Position numbers and translations under genes: made by a program | Assembly: GCA_035607415.1 (NCBI GenBank) | Contig: DATNAQ010000027.1 | Span: 186,001 to 250,000, forward strand | DNA from: JAQBQH01 sp035607415 | GTDB lineage: Bacteria; Myxococcota_A; Polyangia; Palsa-1104 | Length of the DNA: 64,000 nt | Direction of reading: 5' to 3' | The notes under the pieces: generated by a model | Told to the model about the DNA's origin: nothing | What the model saw: the letters and a program-made list of their open reading frames with translations, nothing else | Database searches by the model: none | Shown here: positions 16,884 through 25,281 of the stretch, in pieces | Layout of the letters: each line of letters begins with the position of its first letter | How positions within the stretch are numbered: the first letter of the stretch is position 1

Positions 16884-18460
16884 CTCAGCGGCTCGAGCCG
16901 CGGCCGGCCGATGCAGTCGCGGAAGCCCGCGAACAGCGGCGCCAGCTTCTTGCGCTGCACCTTGCCCGTGTGCGTACGCGGGATCGGCTCGCGCCCGTGC
17001 AGGATGATCTTGGGCCGCGCGTCGGCCGGCAGCCCGTCGACCGCCGCCATCAGCCGCGCCTGCAGCTCCTCCGGCAGCGGATCGAGCTCGACGTAGGCGC
17101 CGAGCTCCTCGCCGACGAGCGCGTGCGGAAAGCCGAGCACCACGACGTGCCCCGCCAGCTCCGGCATCGCCGCCAGCAGCCGATTCTCCAGCGCCACCGG
17201 GCTGTGCTTCTCGCCGCCGCGGATCACGATCTCCTTGATGCGCCCGCTCACGTAGTAGCAGGCGCGCCCGCCGACCATCCTGAAGTAGCCCTGGTCGCCG
17301 GTGCGCAGCCAATCGCCGTACATCACGCGCTCGGTCGCGTTCGCGTCGTCCCAATACGACAGCATGCGCGAGCGCCCGCGCACGCACAGCTCGCCGCGCT
17401 CGCCTTCGACGCGCCGCTCGCCCCACTCGCCGCGCACGCTCACCTCGGTGGCGCCGATCGGCGAGCCCACCGACGGCACTTCGTCGCCCCAGAACAGCTG
17501 GAGCCGCGTCGCCTCGTCGGCCCACGGATCGGTGACGCACGCAAAATTCGTGAATTCCGACAATCCCCAGCCGTGTACGAGCGGAATCGCCGTCGTCTCC
17601 TCGAAGCGCCGCGCCAGGTCGCTGCCGAGCGGCGCCGACGACACCAGGAGGCCGCGCAAGGAAGGCAGATCGCGCCGGTGCACGCGCGCCTCCATCAGCA
17701 GCGGCAGAAGATGCGGCGTCACGCTCGCCCACGACGCCGCGTGCGTGCGCACCAGCTCGCCCCACGCCAGCGGATCGAAGCGCTCGCCGAGCACCAGGTG
17801 CCCGCCCGAGACGAGCGCGCTCAGAAAGCCGAACCCGAGCGCGTGCGCGTGGAAGAGCGGCAGCACCGCGAGCTGCGTGGCGTGGGCGAGCCGGAACGCC
17901 GCCGCCATCCCCTGCGCGTTGGCCAAGAGGTTCCGCTGGCTCAGCGTCACGCCCTTGGGCAGCCCCGTCGTCCCCGACGTGTACAAGATGATCGCCGCCT
18001 CATCGGCGATCCCGGGCGGCATCGGCGTCGGCGTCGTCGGCAAGGGGCCGCAGCCCTCGTCGAACGAGCGCACGAAGCCGAGCCCCGCCGCCGCGGGCGC
18101 ATCCGCGAGCTCGGGCGCGGCGATGAGCCCACGCACGCCGGCGTGCTCGAGCACCAGCTTCCAGTCACCGTTCGACGCGTTCGGGTTGAGCGGCACCGCC
18201 ACCGCGCCGACGCGCCACACCGCCAGCATCCACACCGGCAGGTCGAGCCCGTTCGGCGAGGCCAGCGCCACGCGATCGCCGATGCGCACGCCCATGCGGT
18301 GCAGCGTCGCCGCCGCGCGCTCGACGCGATCGACGAGCTCGCCGTAGGCCAGGCTGCCGGCGAGCTTGCGCCCGCGGTGGAAGCTGAGCGCCGGCGCCGC
18401 GCGATCGCCGGCGTGCAAGCGCAACAGCAGCGCCGGGAAGTCCTCGAGGCTCGTTTTCAT
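16880..18460 (-). CDS. AMP-dependent acyl-CoA/acyl-ACP ligase
   Basis: A 526-residue member of the ANL adenylating superfamily. The phosphate-binding loop ILYTSGTTGLPKG, the GWGLSE segment, the hinge motif GDWLRTGDQGYF, GRIKEIVIRGGEKHSP and the C-terminal catalytic Lys in TGKVQRKKL are all present, so the enzyme should be active. The start at 18460 is preceded by GAGGAG. It is the last gene of a four-gene operon after two diiron-oxidase-like proteins and a transglutaminase-like protein, with gaps of 9-20 bp. It probably activates a carboxylic acid, perhaps for the acyl carrier protein encoded at 11834, but the substrate is not evident. Confidence 0.88.
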   Translation of the reverse strand: MKTSLEDFPALLLRLHAGDRAAPALSFHRGRKLAGSLAYGELVDRVERAAATLHRMGVRIGDRVALASPNGLDLPVWMLAVWRVGAVAVPLNPNASNGDWKLVLEHAGVRGLIAAPELADAPAAAGLGFVRSFDEGCGPLPTTPTPMPPGIADEAAIILYTSGTTGLPKGVTLSQRNLLANAQGMAAAFRLAHATQLAVLPLFHAHALGFGFLSALVSGGHLVLGERFDPLAWGELVRTHAASWASVTPHLLPLLMEARVHRRDLPSLRGLLVSSAPLGSDLARRFEETTAIPLVHGWGLSEFTNFACVTDPWADEATRLQLFWGDEVPSVGSPIGATEVSVRGEWGERRVEGERGELCVRGRSRMLSYWDDANATERVMYGDWLRTGDQGYFRMVGGRACYYVSGRIKEIVIRGGEKHSPVALENRLLAAMPELAGHVVVLGFPHALVGEELGAYVELDPLPEELQARLMAAVDGLPADARPKIILHGREPIPRTHTGKVQRKKLAPLFAGFRDCIGRPRLEPLS

Positions 18461-18480
18461 CGTCGTGTCTCCTCGTCCGT

Positions 18481-19056
18481 TCAGCGCGCCAACATGAACG
18501 CGTACTCGTAGCGCTCCTTGAGCCGATCCGAGATCTCGTTGAGCGCGCCCGGGTGGAAGCGCCAATCGAGATCGGGCGCGATCTCCTCGAGCGTGGTGAC
18601 GCCGAAGTAGAGCGGCTCGAACCCCATCGCCAGGTACTCCTTGGCGTAGCTCGACGCGATCGCCAATTCGTCGGCGTACACCGCGTCACGATGGCCGAGC
18701 CCGGCGTAGCTCGACTTGGAAAACGCGCCGATGCGCCCGGCGCCGTTCCAATAGATCGTGACGCAGTGGCCGACCTCCTCGCCCGCCGGATCGCGCCGGT
18801 GGATGGCGAGCAGGCGCCGTTTCACCGTCGAGAACAACAGCTCCATGAGACCGTAGGACAACACCGCCGCGTCGATGCAGGTGATGCGCGCGGCGTGCAG
18901 CGACGCCCGCGCCGAGCGGATGGCGTAGCTCTGGCGCCACTCCGAGAGGTAACCGAGCGAGTCGAGCACGCGCCGGATGTCCTCCGGCTCGTCGAAGCCG
19001 CCCGGCGCGATCGAATGGAGCCGCCGCCAGTCTTCCGCACGCCAACCGACCGTCAC
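18481..19056 (-). CDS. Transglutaminase/cysteine-protease-fold-like protein
   Basis: A 191-residue soluble protein not confidently assigned to a named family. It has a Cys60 in an amphipathic helix (RITCIDAAVLSYGLMEL), His97 in GEEVGHCVTIYW leading into a strand, and a conserved-looking GAFSKSSYAGLGHRD loop; this Cys-His layout is that of bacterial transglutaminase-like and papain-like folds. The start is GTG 19056 after GGGAGGG. It lies in the middle of the operon, 20 bp from each neighbour, so it should act with the diiron-oxidase-like proteins and ligase, for example in amide bond formation or peptide cleavage. The fold call is inferred from the motif order. Confidence 0.6.
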   Translation of the reverse strand: MTVGWRAEDWRRLHSIAPGGFDEPEDIRRVLDSLGYLSEWRQSYAIRSARASLHAARITCIDAAVLSYGLMELLFSTVKRRLLAIHRRDPAGEEVGHCVTIYWNGAGRIGAFSKSSYAGLGHRDAVYADELAIASSYAKEYLAMGFEPLYFGVTTLEEIAPDLDWRFHPGALNEISDRLKERYEYAFMLAR

Positions 19057-19076
19057 GGCCCCCTCCCTCGACGGGC

Positions 19077-20090
19077 TCAGCAGCTGCCCAGCTCTTCGGG
19101 CAGCCGCGGCACCGACGTCAGCGGCCCGTACGCGCGGTCGATCCCGTCCATGAACAGGTGGAGATGCTCGGCCATGTAGCGCGTGGTCTCGAGCGCGTCG
19201 CGCGCCTCGGCGCGGGTGAGCGGCGGCACCGCGTCGCACATCTCGCTGAAGACGCTCTCGTGTCCGAGCTTCTGATCGGCGCGCGTGTGCGCGATGAAGG
19301 AGTCGATGAGCCGCCCCGTGTACGGATAGTGCCTGCGCATCGCCTCGTAGAAGCGATCGACGGCGGCGCCGTCGGTGGCGTCGGAGGTGTTCTCGGTCAT
19401 CTGCAGAAGCTCGTTGCCCGCGTAGTAGGCGAACGAGTTGCGCGCCGCGGTCTCCGACAGGAAGTTGACGAGCGCGCGCGTCGACGGCAGCGGCTGGGCG
19501 CGCACGACCACGTCGTCGGCGAACAGGCTCATCAGCCCCTTCCGATAGATGTCGCCGTGCGTGTACTCCTCGATGAAGTGACGCGCCAGGTGCGGCATCA
19601 TCGCCGGCGTGGCGTTGGCGGCGGCGACGGCCATGTGCTCGTAGGCGCCTTCGATGTAGTGATACTTCTCGTAGGCGAACCCGAGCACCTGCGCGCGCGT
19701 CGCCTTGCCGCTGACGATGCGCTCCCACAGCGGATGCTCGTAGACCGGTTGCAGCCAGTGCGCCGAGTGGCGCCGGTGCAGCGCGTAGAACTCGCGCCCG
19801 GTGACGGCGCGCGGATCGATGCTCTCCTCCGCCTCGACGAGCGCGAGCACGCCGGCGCGCTCGAGCTGTCCGGCGAGCGCGCGCAGCCGCGTCGGCTCGA
19901 CGGCCGCGGTGCGCGCGATGTTCTCGAGGCCGTTCTTGCCGTCGAGCAGCGGATAGACCTTGCCGAAGATGAGGGCGCCCTCGCCCTCGATGGTGAGCTC
20001 GGAGCCGAGGTATTCGATCACCACGCGATCCTCGCGATGCGAGACGCGGGCGCTGCGTTTCAAGAGCGGAATGTCCGTCGTGGCGCTCAT
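19077..20090 (-). CDS. PqqD/RRE-like domain fused to haem-oxygenase-like diiron oxidase (paralogue 2)
   Basis: A 337-residue protein. Residues about 15-85 resemble the PqqD/RRE winged-helix domain that binds leader peptides (VIEYLGSELTIEGEGALIF, then LLDGKNGLENI). Residues about 100-330 form a haem-oxygenase-like diiron oxidase (HDO/TenA-like) domain. Putative iron ligands are Glu141, Glu175-x2-His178, Glu227 and His268-x3-Asp272-x4-His277, all matched by the upstream paralogue. HDO enzymes use O2 for C-C cleavage, N-oxygenation or desaturation. The gene starts 9 bp after its paralogue stops. Substrate and reaction are unknown; the RRE-like call needs structural confirmation. Confidence 0.75.
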   Translation of the reverse strand: MSATTDIPLLKRSARVSHREDRVVIEYLGSELTIEGEGALIFGKVYPLLDGKNGLENIARTAAVEPTRLRALAGQLERAGVLALVEAEESIDPRAVTGREFYALHRRHSAHWLQPVYEHPLWERIVSGKATRAQVLGFAYEKYHYIEGAYEHMAVAAANATPAMMPHLARHFIEEYTHGDIYRKGLMSLFADDVVVRAQPLPSTRALVNFLSETAARNSFAYYAGNELLQMTENTSDATDGAAVDRFYEAMRRHYPYTGRLIDSFIAHTRADQKLGHESVFSEMCDAVPPLTRAEARDALETTRYMAEHLHLFMDGIDRAYGPLTSVPRLPEELGSC

Positions 20091-20099
20091 GTCCCTCTC

Positions 20100-21101
20100 C
20101 TAATCCAAGCGCGGATCGAAAGCGCGGCGCGGCATCGGCTGCGTCTCGTTTTCGTAGTAGCGCTCGATGTTGTCGGTCCACATCCAGATGTGCTCGACGA
20201 GCTGATGCCCGTACTCGAGCACGCGGGCGGCGCGCGACGCCGGCATCGTGTCCACCGTCTTGCAGATGTCGAGGAACAGATCCGAGTGTCCGTACTGCAC
20301 GTCGAGATCGAGGTGCGCGAAGATCGGTTGGATCGCCTCCTTCGGGATCTTGTAGAGCTCGGCGCAGCGCTGGTAGTACGGGCTGTACGTGCCGCGCTCG
20401 GTCGTCGTGCCTTCGAGCACCGCCGAGCAGATCGAGTACGCGAGCACGTCCTCGCGCGCCGCCTGGCGCATGAAGTTCGACAGCGCCAGCGTCATCGGCA
20501 GCGGCACCGACTCCGCCACCGCGGCCTCGGTGTAGCCGAGCGCTTTGAGCGAGCGCATGAAGTAGTGGTAGTGGTTCCACTCCTCGGCGTAGTGGCGCGC
20601 GCGCAGGAGCTTGATCGCCTTCTCGCGCGCGTGCGCGCACGACAGCGGCATGTGGCGGTTGGCGTTGCGCGTGTAGTGATAGAGCTCGAGCAGCCAGCCG
20701 GCGAACAGGCGCGGCGAGCCGCGCCCGCCGGTCATGCGCGACCAGAACGGATGCGAGAACGCCTGGTCGAGCCAGCTCGGGAGCAGCTTGGCGAAGTGAT
20801 CGCGATGGAGCAGCTCGCCGCTCAGCGCCGTCGGCAGCGCGCGACGGTCGTAGAGCAGCCCGGCGTCACATAAACGCTTCAATAAGCGCTCGCGGCCGGC
20901 GGCGTCGAGGCCGGCGGCGCGCTCGAGGGCGGAGTCGCTCTCGGGCCCCACCAGCCAGGCCACGACTTTGTCGTATAGGTCTGCTTCCTTGCGCCCGAGC
21001 TCGACGATGCGATCGCAGAGGCGCAGCCGCACCAGGTCGGCGCCGGCGGTGGTGGTTTCGTAGACGCGACGGACTCCGAAGGGACGGTCTGAGTTGAGCA
21101 T
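20100..21101 (-). CDS. PqqD/RRE-like domain fused to haem-oxygenase-like diiron oxidase (paralogue 1)
   Basis: The first gene of the operon encodes 333 residues with the same architecture as the next gene. An N-terminal winged-helix/PqqD-like segment (about 20-85, ending in LLKRLCDAGLLY) is followed by an HDO domain. Candidate metal ligands are Glu139, Glu174-x2-His177, Glu230 and His263-x3-Asp267-x4-His272, the same spacing as in the paralogue, though overall identity looks low. The two may form a heterodimer or act in sequence. The ATG at 21101 has only a weak ribosome site, and the 334-bp gap upstream must contain the promoter of the operon. Confidence 0.75.
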   Translation of the reverse strand: MLNSDRPFGVRRVYETTTAGADLVRLRLCDRIVELGRKEADLYDKVVAWLVGPESDSALERAAGLDAAGRERLLKRLCDAGLLYDRRALPTALSGELLHRDHFAKLLPSWLDQAFSHPFWSRMTGGRGSPRLFAGWLLELYHYTRNANRHMPLSCAHAREKAIKLLRARHYAEEWNHYHYFMRSLKALGYTEAAVAESVPLPMTLALSNFMRQAAREDVLAYSICSAVLEGTTTERGTYSPYYQRCAELYKIPKEAIQPIFAHLDLDVQYGHSDLFLDICKTVDTMPASRAARVLEYGHQLVEHIWMWTDNIERYYENETQPMPRRAFDPRLD

Positions 21102-21321
21102 GCGCGTGATCTCGGCGGCGCGCGCTCGTGGTCTAGAAGACCATTTCGCGTCGATATCGCAGCCGCTTTACGTCGTTTTCAACGTCGACGGCGCGCGGCG
21201 CTGCGTCGGCGGGACCGCATGAATCGACGCTATGGACGCGGACTGGCGTTTGTAGGTATGACCCCGGACGCGTTTCGTGCGTGGAGGGACGGGCGGCGGG
21301 TGGGTCGAGACGCAAACCGCT

Positions 21322-21377
21322 GCGCGCCGGACGGGGTTGCACGCGGAGACGCAATCCGCGACAGCCGTCCGGCGCGC
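21322..21377. terminator. Nested GC-rich hairpin in the 21102-21435 gap
   Basis: GCGCGCCGGACGG at 21322-21334 pairs with its complement at 21365-21377, and inside the 30-nt loop CGCGGA and TCCGCG form a second stem. It lies 60 bp beyond the stop of the DsbA-like gene and upstream of the diiron-oxidase operon, both on the minus strand, so it may terminate the first transcript. No U-tract follows. The rest of the 334-bp gap shows no convincing gene; a short GGTCT-AGA-AGACC palindrome lies near 21131-21143. Confidence 0.45.
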
Positions 21378-21435
21378 CGGGGGGGATGCGGCACAACGCC
21401 GCACGAGCCGCTCGCCGGTCACTGCAACGGCGAGC

Positions 21436-21978
21436 TCATAGCGACGGCGAGATGCCGGTGCGCGCCGCTTCGATCGCGCGCGAGAGCGACTCGAAGTCCC
21501 AGTTGCCGTCGTGGCGCACGTCGTTGATGAAGAACGTCGGCGTGCCGTTGACGCCGCTGAGCGCGCCCGAACGCAGGTTGGCGCGCACGCGATCGACGAA
21601 GCGGTGGGTGCGCACGTCGCGCAGGAAGGTGTCGAGATCGATGCCGAGGCGCGCGGCGTACTCGGCCAGATCGGGCCACTCGAGCGCCTGCTGGTTCTCG
21701 AACAGCATGTCGTACATCGGCCAGAAGCGCTCTTGCGCGCCGGCAGCCTCGGCGGCCTCGGCCGCGGAGAGCGCGTGCGCATGCTCGGCAGCCAGCGGGA
21801 AGCAGCGAAACACGAAGCGCAGGCGCGGGCCGAGCACCTGCTGCAGCGCCTTGACCGTGTAGTAGGCGCCGGCGCAGAAGGGACACTCGAAGTCGCCGTA
21901 CTCGACGAGCGTGACCGGCGCGCGAAAGCTGCCGTCGACGTGATCGTCGGGATGCACGGGCGGACGCAGGAGGCTCAT
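21436..21978 (-). CDS. DsbA-family thiol oxidoreductase
   Basis: A 180-residue thioredoxin-fold protein with the redox motif C32-P-F-C35 in VEYGDFECPFCAGAY and the cis-Pro loop VNGTPTFFIND near residue 150. The GTPTFF and FECPFC signatures place it in the Thioredoxin_4/DsbA-like group that also forms the C-terminal domain of some NhaA antiporters. With the ATG at 21978 there is no signal peptide, so it is probably cytoplasmic; an upstream in-frame start would add a sequence without export features. It is divergent from the HdeD-like gene. Confidence 0.88.
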   Translation of the reverse strand: MSLLRPPVHPDDHVDGSFRAPVTLVEYGDFECPFCAGAYYTVKALQQVLGPRLRFVFRCFPLAAEHAHALSAAEAAEAAGAQERFWPMYDMLFENQQALEWPDLAEYAARLGIDLDTFLRDVRTHRFVDRVRANLRSGALSGVNGTPTFFINDVRHDGNWDFESLSRAIEAARTGISPSL

Positions 21979-22068
21979 GCCTCGCAAGGTAATGAGCGGG
22001 TTTGGCGCGGCAAGCGGCGACGACGGGCATTGGAATGAATTCTGCTGCCACCGACGCGCAGGAGGTGC

Positions 22069-22836
22069 GTGGTGGAACCTGTTCAACAATGTTCAAAGTG
22101 CGGCGCGGTCAGCGTCGACCGCGCGCAGGCGAGGCTGCGCCTGTCCGATTACCTGAAGCGCGAGGGCGGGCTCGGCGACGAAGAGGCTGGGCGGCGCGCG
22201 GACGAGATGGTGGGGCTCATGGGCGGCGGGGCGCGCGGGATCGCGCTGGCGGCGACGAGCGCGCTGACGAGCAACTGGTGGCTGGTGCTGCTGCGCGGGA
22301 TCCTGGCCGTGCTGTTCGGCATCTTCGCGTTGGCGTCGCCGCTGGCGGCGTTCGGTGCGCTGGTGCTGGTGTTCGGCGTATGGGCGTTCATCGATGGCAT
22401 CGACGCGCTGGCGATGTCGATCAGCGGGTGGCGCTCGTGGCAGTTCCTGGTGGCGGGGTTGGTCGGGATTGGCGTGGGGCTGTTGACGTTCTTCCGGCCG
22501 GGGTTCACGGCGATGGCGTTGTATGCGGCGATCGCGGCGTGGTCGATCGCGCGGGGGATTTTGGAGATTGGGATCGCAGTGGAGCTGCGCAAGGCGATCC
22601 GCGGGGAGTTCTGGTTGGTGCTGTCGGGGGTGGTGTCGATCGTGTTTGGCGTGCTGATGATCTTGTTGCCGGCGGCGGGGGTGTTGGCGTTGGCGTGGTT
22701 GATTGGGATCTACGCGCTGATCTTCGGGCTCATGATGATCGCGTTGTCGGTGAGGCTGCGGTCGGCGCATAAGAAGGTGGAAGGGGTGAGCTCGCCGGAG
22801 GTGGTGCCGGGGCCCACCGCGCCGCTGCCGGCGTGA
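22069..22836 (+). CDS. HdeD-like (DUF308) multi-pass membrane protein
   Basis: A 255-residue protein with a short cytoplasmic N-terminus carrying one CSKCG motif, then six hydrophobic helices from about residue 70 to 225 in the paired arrangement of HdeD/DUF308 proteins, including the typical NWWLVLLRGILAVLFGI and WSIARGILEI segments. HdeD in enterobacteria is linked to acid resistance; function in this lineage is unknown. The start is GTG 22069 (or GTG 22072) close behind GGAGG. Codon use is somewhat richer in TTG and GGG than its neighbours. Confidence 0.85.
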   Translation: MVEPVQQCSKCGAVSVDRAQARLRLSDYLKREGGLGDEEAGRRADEMVGLMGGGARGIALAATSALTSNWWLVLLRGILAVLFGIFALASPLAAFGALVLVFGVWAFIDGIDALAMSISGWRSWQFLVAGLVGIGVGLLTFFRPGFTAMALYAAIAAWSIARGILEIGIAVELRKAIRGEFWLVLSGVVSIVFGVLMILLPAAGVLALAWLIGIYALIFGLMMIALSVRLRSAHKKVEGVSSPEVVPGPTAPLPA

Positions 22837-22859
22837 GGGAGACGTTCTTGCTGCGGAGG

Positions 22860-23450
22860 CTACCCCGCCGCGACGGTCGACGACGACGCGCGGCTGCCGC
22901 GGTTGTTGTTGCTCTTGCCGACGGCGGTGCCGCTGACGCGGATGAGCTCGGCCGAGAGCAGCGTCAGGTTGTCGACGTAATGGCCCGAGCGGCCGGCGAT
23001 GCCCACCGCCACCGCCGCGCCGTGCGGCTCGACCAGGCGCTCCATGCGCTCGACGCCGCCGAGGTTGGGCGCGCCCACCCACTGGGTCCAGCGCGTCGTC
23101 GTCATGTCGAGCGAGCTGCCGTCCCACTTCGTCTGCAGCAGGCGAACCGCGTCGACGTAGTTGCCCGACCGCGTCTGGATGCCGGTCACGATGTGGCCCG
23201 GCTGTACGCGCAGCTCGTAGGGCGATCCGCCGTGGCCGCCGAACAGCGGGCCCTGCATCTCGGCGCCGAGCGTGCCGTCCTCGAGGAGCTCGGCGAAGAT
23301 CGGCGACACCTGATCGATCCAGGCGCCGGCGCGCACCACGAGCCCGACGAGCGCGAAGCCGGGCGTCGGCGGTTGGTATGAGAACGGCATCCCGCCCGAG
23401 CTGATGTCCGTGGAAGGCAGCGTGCGCAAGTTCGTGAGAAGGATCGGCAT
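22860..23450 (-). CDS. Jacalin-like lectin domain protein
   Basis: A 196-residue protein starting at ATG 23450 after AAGGAGA. It contains a beta-prism-like pattern with GGHGGSPYEL followed by VTGIQTRSGNYVDAVRLL and VGIAGRSGHYVDNLTLL, the last two being an internal duplication in the style of jacalin-related mannose-binding lectins. No signal peptide is visible; the C-terminus is Asn/Arg/Ser-rich. It is divergent from a small secreted-protein gene at 23607. A carbohydrate-binding role is likely from the fold; the partner glycan is unknown. Confidence 0.7.
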   Translation of the reverse strand: MPILLTNLRTLPSTDISSGGMPFSYQPPTPGFALVGLVVRAGAWIDQVSPIFAELLEDGTLGAEMQGPLFGGHGGSPYELRVQPGHIVTGIQTRSGNYVDAVRLLQTKWDGSSLDMTTTRWTQWVGAPNLGGVERMERLVEPHGAAVAVGIAGRSGHYVDNLTLLSAELIRVSGTAVGKSNNNRGSRASSSTVAAG

Positions 23451-23606
23451 GGCGCTCTCCTTGTGTGAGTGACCGGGTCTGTCCCCGGTGGTGCGTTGAC
23501 CTCGGCAGCGCACGCACACTGTCAACGAGGCGATCACCTGATCGCGCGGGCACGCCGACTGCAACTTGCCAAGGACGACGCGCAAACCGCGCGCACAGGA
23601 GGGAGC

Positions 23607-24062
23607 ATGTGGCCGAGCTTCGCGCTCGTCGCCATCGCCGCCAGCGGCCCGATCGTCGCCGCCAGCGGACCGATGGTCGCCACCGTCGGGCTCATCGCCG
23701 CTCCGGCGGATGCCCGGCTGGTCGGCAGCGCGACGATCGACGAGATCCGGGCGTTCCCCGAGCTCGGCCGCGGCATGAAGACACTACCGACCAGAGCCAC
23801 CGCCGCCCGCGTCGCCGGCGTCGACCGCATCTTCGAGATCGATCGCCCCTTCGCCGACACCGTCGCCTGGTTCGATCAGGCGTTCACCGGCGGCGGGCAG
23901 CACATCGTCTCGCGCGTGGCCACGCCGAGCGCGACGGCGTGGTCGGTCGAGCGTCCCGACGGAACAGTGGCCAACGCGGTGGTGCGCAACACCACGCCGA
24001 CGACGATCGAGCTCGCCGAAGTGATCGCCGAGCCGGAGACCAAGCAGCTGCCGTTGCGTTGA
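23607..24062 (+). CDS. Small secreted protein of unknown function
   Basis: A 151-residue protein whose ATG at 23607 follows AGGAGGGAGC. The N-terminus is hydrophobic and Ala/Gly-rich (about residues 5-35) with an internal SGPIVAASGPMVA near-duplication and looks like a signal peptide or anchor. The remaining 110 residues (FEIDRPFADTVAWFDQAFTG, later TVANAVVRNTTPTTIELAE) are soluble. I do not recognise the family. It is followed 24 bp later by a DUF4136-like lipoprotein gene in the same direction, so both may be co-expressed envelope proteins. Confidence 0.6.
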   Translation: MWPSFALVAIAASGPIVAASGPMVATVGLIAAPADARLVGSATIDEIRAFPELGRGMKTLPTRATAARVAGVDRIFEIDRPFADTVAWFDQAFTGGGQHIVSRVATPSATAWSVERPDGTVANAVVRNTTPTTIELAEVIAEPETKQLPLR

Positions 24063-24086
24063 CGCGACGGACAAGGAGGGATGAAC

Positions 24087-24614
24087 ATGAGGTCGCTCGT
24101 ATTGCGATGTGCCGCGGTGCTGTTGATCGCGGGTTGTGGCGCCGCCGTGAGCTCGACAGTGACGCCGGGGACGAACCTGGAGCGCTTCCGTAGCTACTCG
24201 TTCTTCACGCCGCCGTATCGTCAGGGGCAGGCGGAATCGCCGGCCGAGCAGGAGGTGAAGAGCGCCATCCGCAACGACCTGGCGCAAAAGGGCATCGTCG
24301 AGGCGGCGCCGGGGCAGCAGCCCGACTTTCTCATCGCCTATCACGCGCGCAAGCAGCAGAAGCTCGACGTGACCTCGGCCGGCTACGGCTGGTGGGGCTG
24401 GGGCGGCGCCGACGTGTACCAGTACACCGAGGGCACGCTGATCGTCGACTTCATCGATCCGGCGACGAAGACCGTGTTCTGGCGCGGCACCGCGTCGCAG
24501 GTGATCAACAACCAGTACTCGCCGAACCTCGCCAAGCTCGACAAGGCGGTGTCCAAGCTGATGTCGCAATATCCTGCGCCAATGACCGCGGGGGTGGCGC
24601 GCCCGACGATGTAG
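24087..24614 (+). CDS. DUF4136-like lipoprotein
   Basis: A protein of about 175 residues with a clear lipobox (LLIAGCG near residue 18). The mature part has the DUF4136 pattern: LERFRSYSF near the start, IRNDLAQKGIVEA, PDFLIAYHA, a Trp/Gly-rich WWGWGGADV segment, and GTLIVDFIDPATKTVFWRGTA. DUF4136 proteins are widespread outer-membrane lipoproteins with no proven function. ATG 24081 is an alternative start, but ATG 24087 lies 6 bp after AAGGAGGG, a better distance. Confidence 0.85.
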   Translation: MRSLVLRCAAVLLIAGCGAAVSSTVTPGTNLERFRSYSFFTPPYRQGQAESPAEQEVKSAIRNDLAQKGIVEAAPGQQPDFLIAYHARKQQKLDVTSAGYGWWGWGGADVYQYTEGTLIVDFIDPATKTVFWRGTASQVINNQYSPNLAKLDKAVSKLMSQYPAPMTAGVARPTM

Positions 24615-24624
24615 CGCGGACGCG

Positions 24625-25230
24625 TCAGCACGTGCGGCGCGTCGGGAGCGTGAGCGGCTCGTCGAGCTCGACCTGGATGCTCGAACCCGCCGGGAGCCAC
24701 GCCTCGACGCGCCGCTCGTTGTATGCACCGATGGCGCCCGCACCCGCGCCGGCGCCGTACCCAATCATGATGCCGGGCAGTCCGAAGAACACGCCGCCCA
24801 TGACGACGCCGGCGAAGGCGGCGCTGTCGGCGGTGCGGCCGAGGTCGGTCGCCGGCACGCGCTCGACGTCGGACGCGACCACGTGCGCGGCGACCGGGCG
24901 CCCGTCGATGTCGTCGGCGGTGAGCGCGAGCTTGACGCCGGAGAGCTCGACGCCGGGTCGCAGCTCGGAGACGCGGCCGTGGACCACGGCACCGGGATCG
25001 ATGCGCGCGCAGCCGGAGCCGACCGGATCGGTCACCGACGCCGCGTACTCCTCGCCGGCGCGATGCACGTCGGGGATGCGGTTGGGGCCGAGCGCGGCGC
25101 GGGTGGCGATCGAGGTGTTCATGCGCGCCGGGATGCGCGTGCCCGCGGGCAGCGACGGCGCGGCGCCCGCCGACAACACGAGCGCGACGCCGAGCGCGGA
25201 GACGCGCGCGCCCCATGGGATCACCCTCAT
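24625..25230 (-). CDS. Secreted protein with glycine-zipper segment, unknown function
   Basis: A 201-residue protein with a signal peptide (about residues 1-28) and a beta-rich region with PAGTRIPARMNTSI and a late WLPAGSSIQVELDEPL; these two strands resemble the barrel of VirB10/TrbI-like domains. Between them lies a Gly-rich hydrophobic zipper (GVVMGGVFFGLPGIMIGYG, near 143-165) that could insert in a membrane. I do not recognise a named family. It is convergent with the DUF4136 gene, 10 bp apart. Confidence 0.6.
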   Translation of the reverse strand: MRVIPWGARVSALGVALVLSAGAAPSLPAGTRIPARMNTSIATRAALGPNRIPDVHRAGEEYAASVTDPVGSGCARIDPGAVVHGRVSELRPGVELSGVKLALTADDIDGRPVAAHVVASDVERVPATDLGRTADSAAFAGVVMGGVFFGLPGIMIGYGAGAGAGAIGAYNERRVEAWLPAGSSIQVELDEPLTLPTRRTC

Positions 25231-25281
25231 GCGATCGAAGGTGCGGCGGGCACCGGGCCCGCTTGAACGCGGTTTCGCGGG

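Noticed and set aside
15575..18511. 978-codon plus-strand frame across the sialidase-like and ligase genes
   Set aside because: Arg-rich nonsense overlapping two well-supported genes in other frames.
21133..21527. Small frames in the 334-bp gap as candidate precursor peptides
   Set aside because: They lack ribosome sites, are Arg/Pro-rich and overlap the hairpin; no credible leader-core layout.
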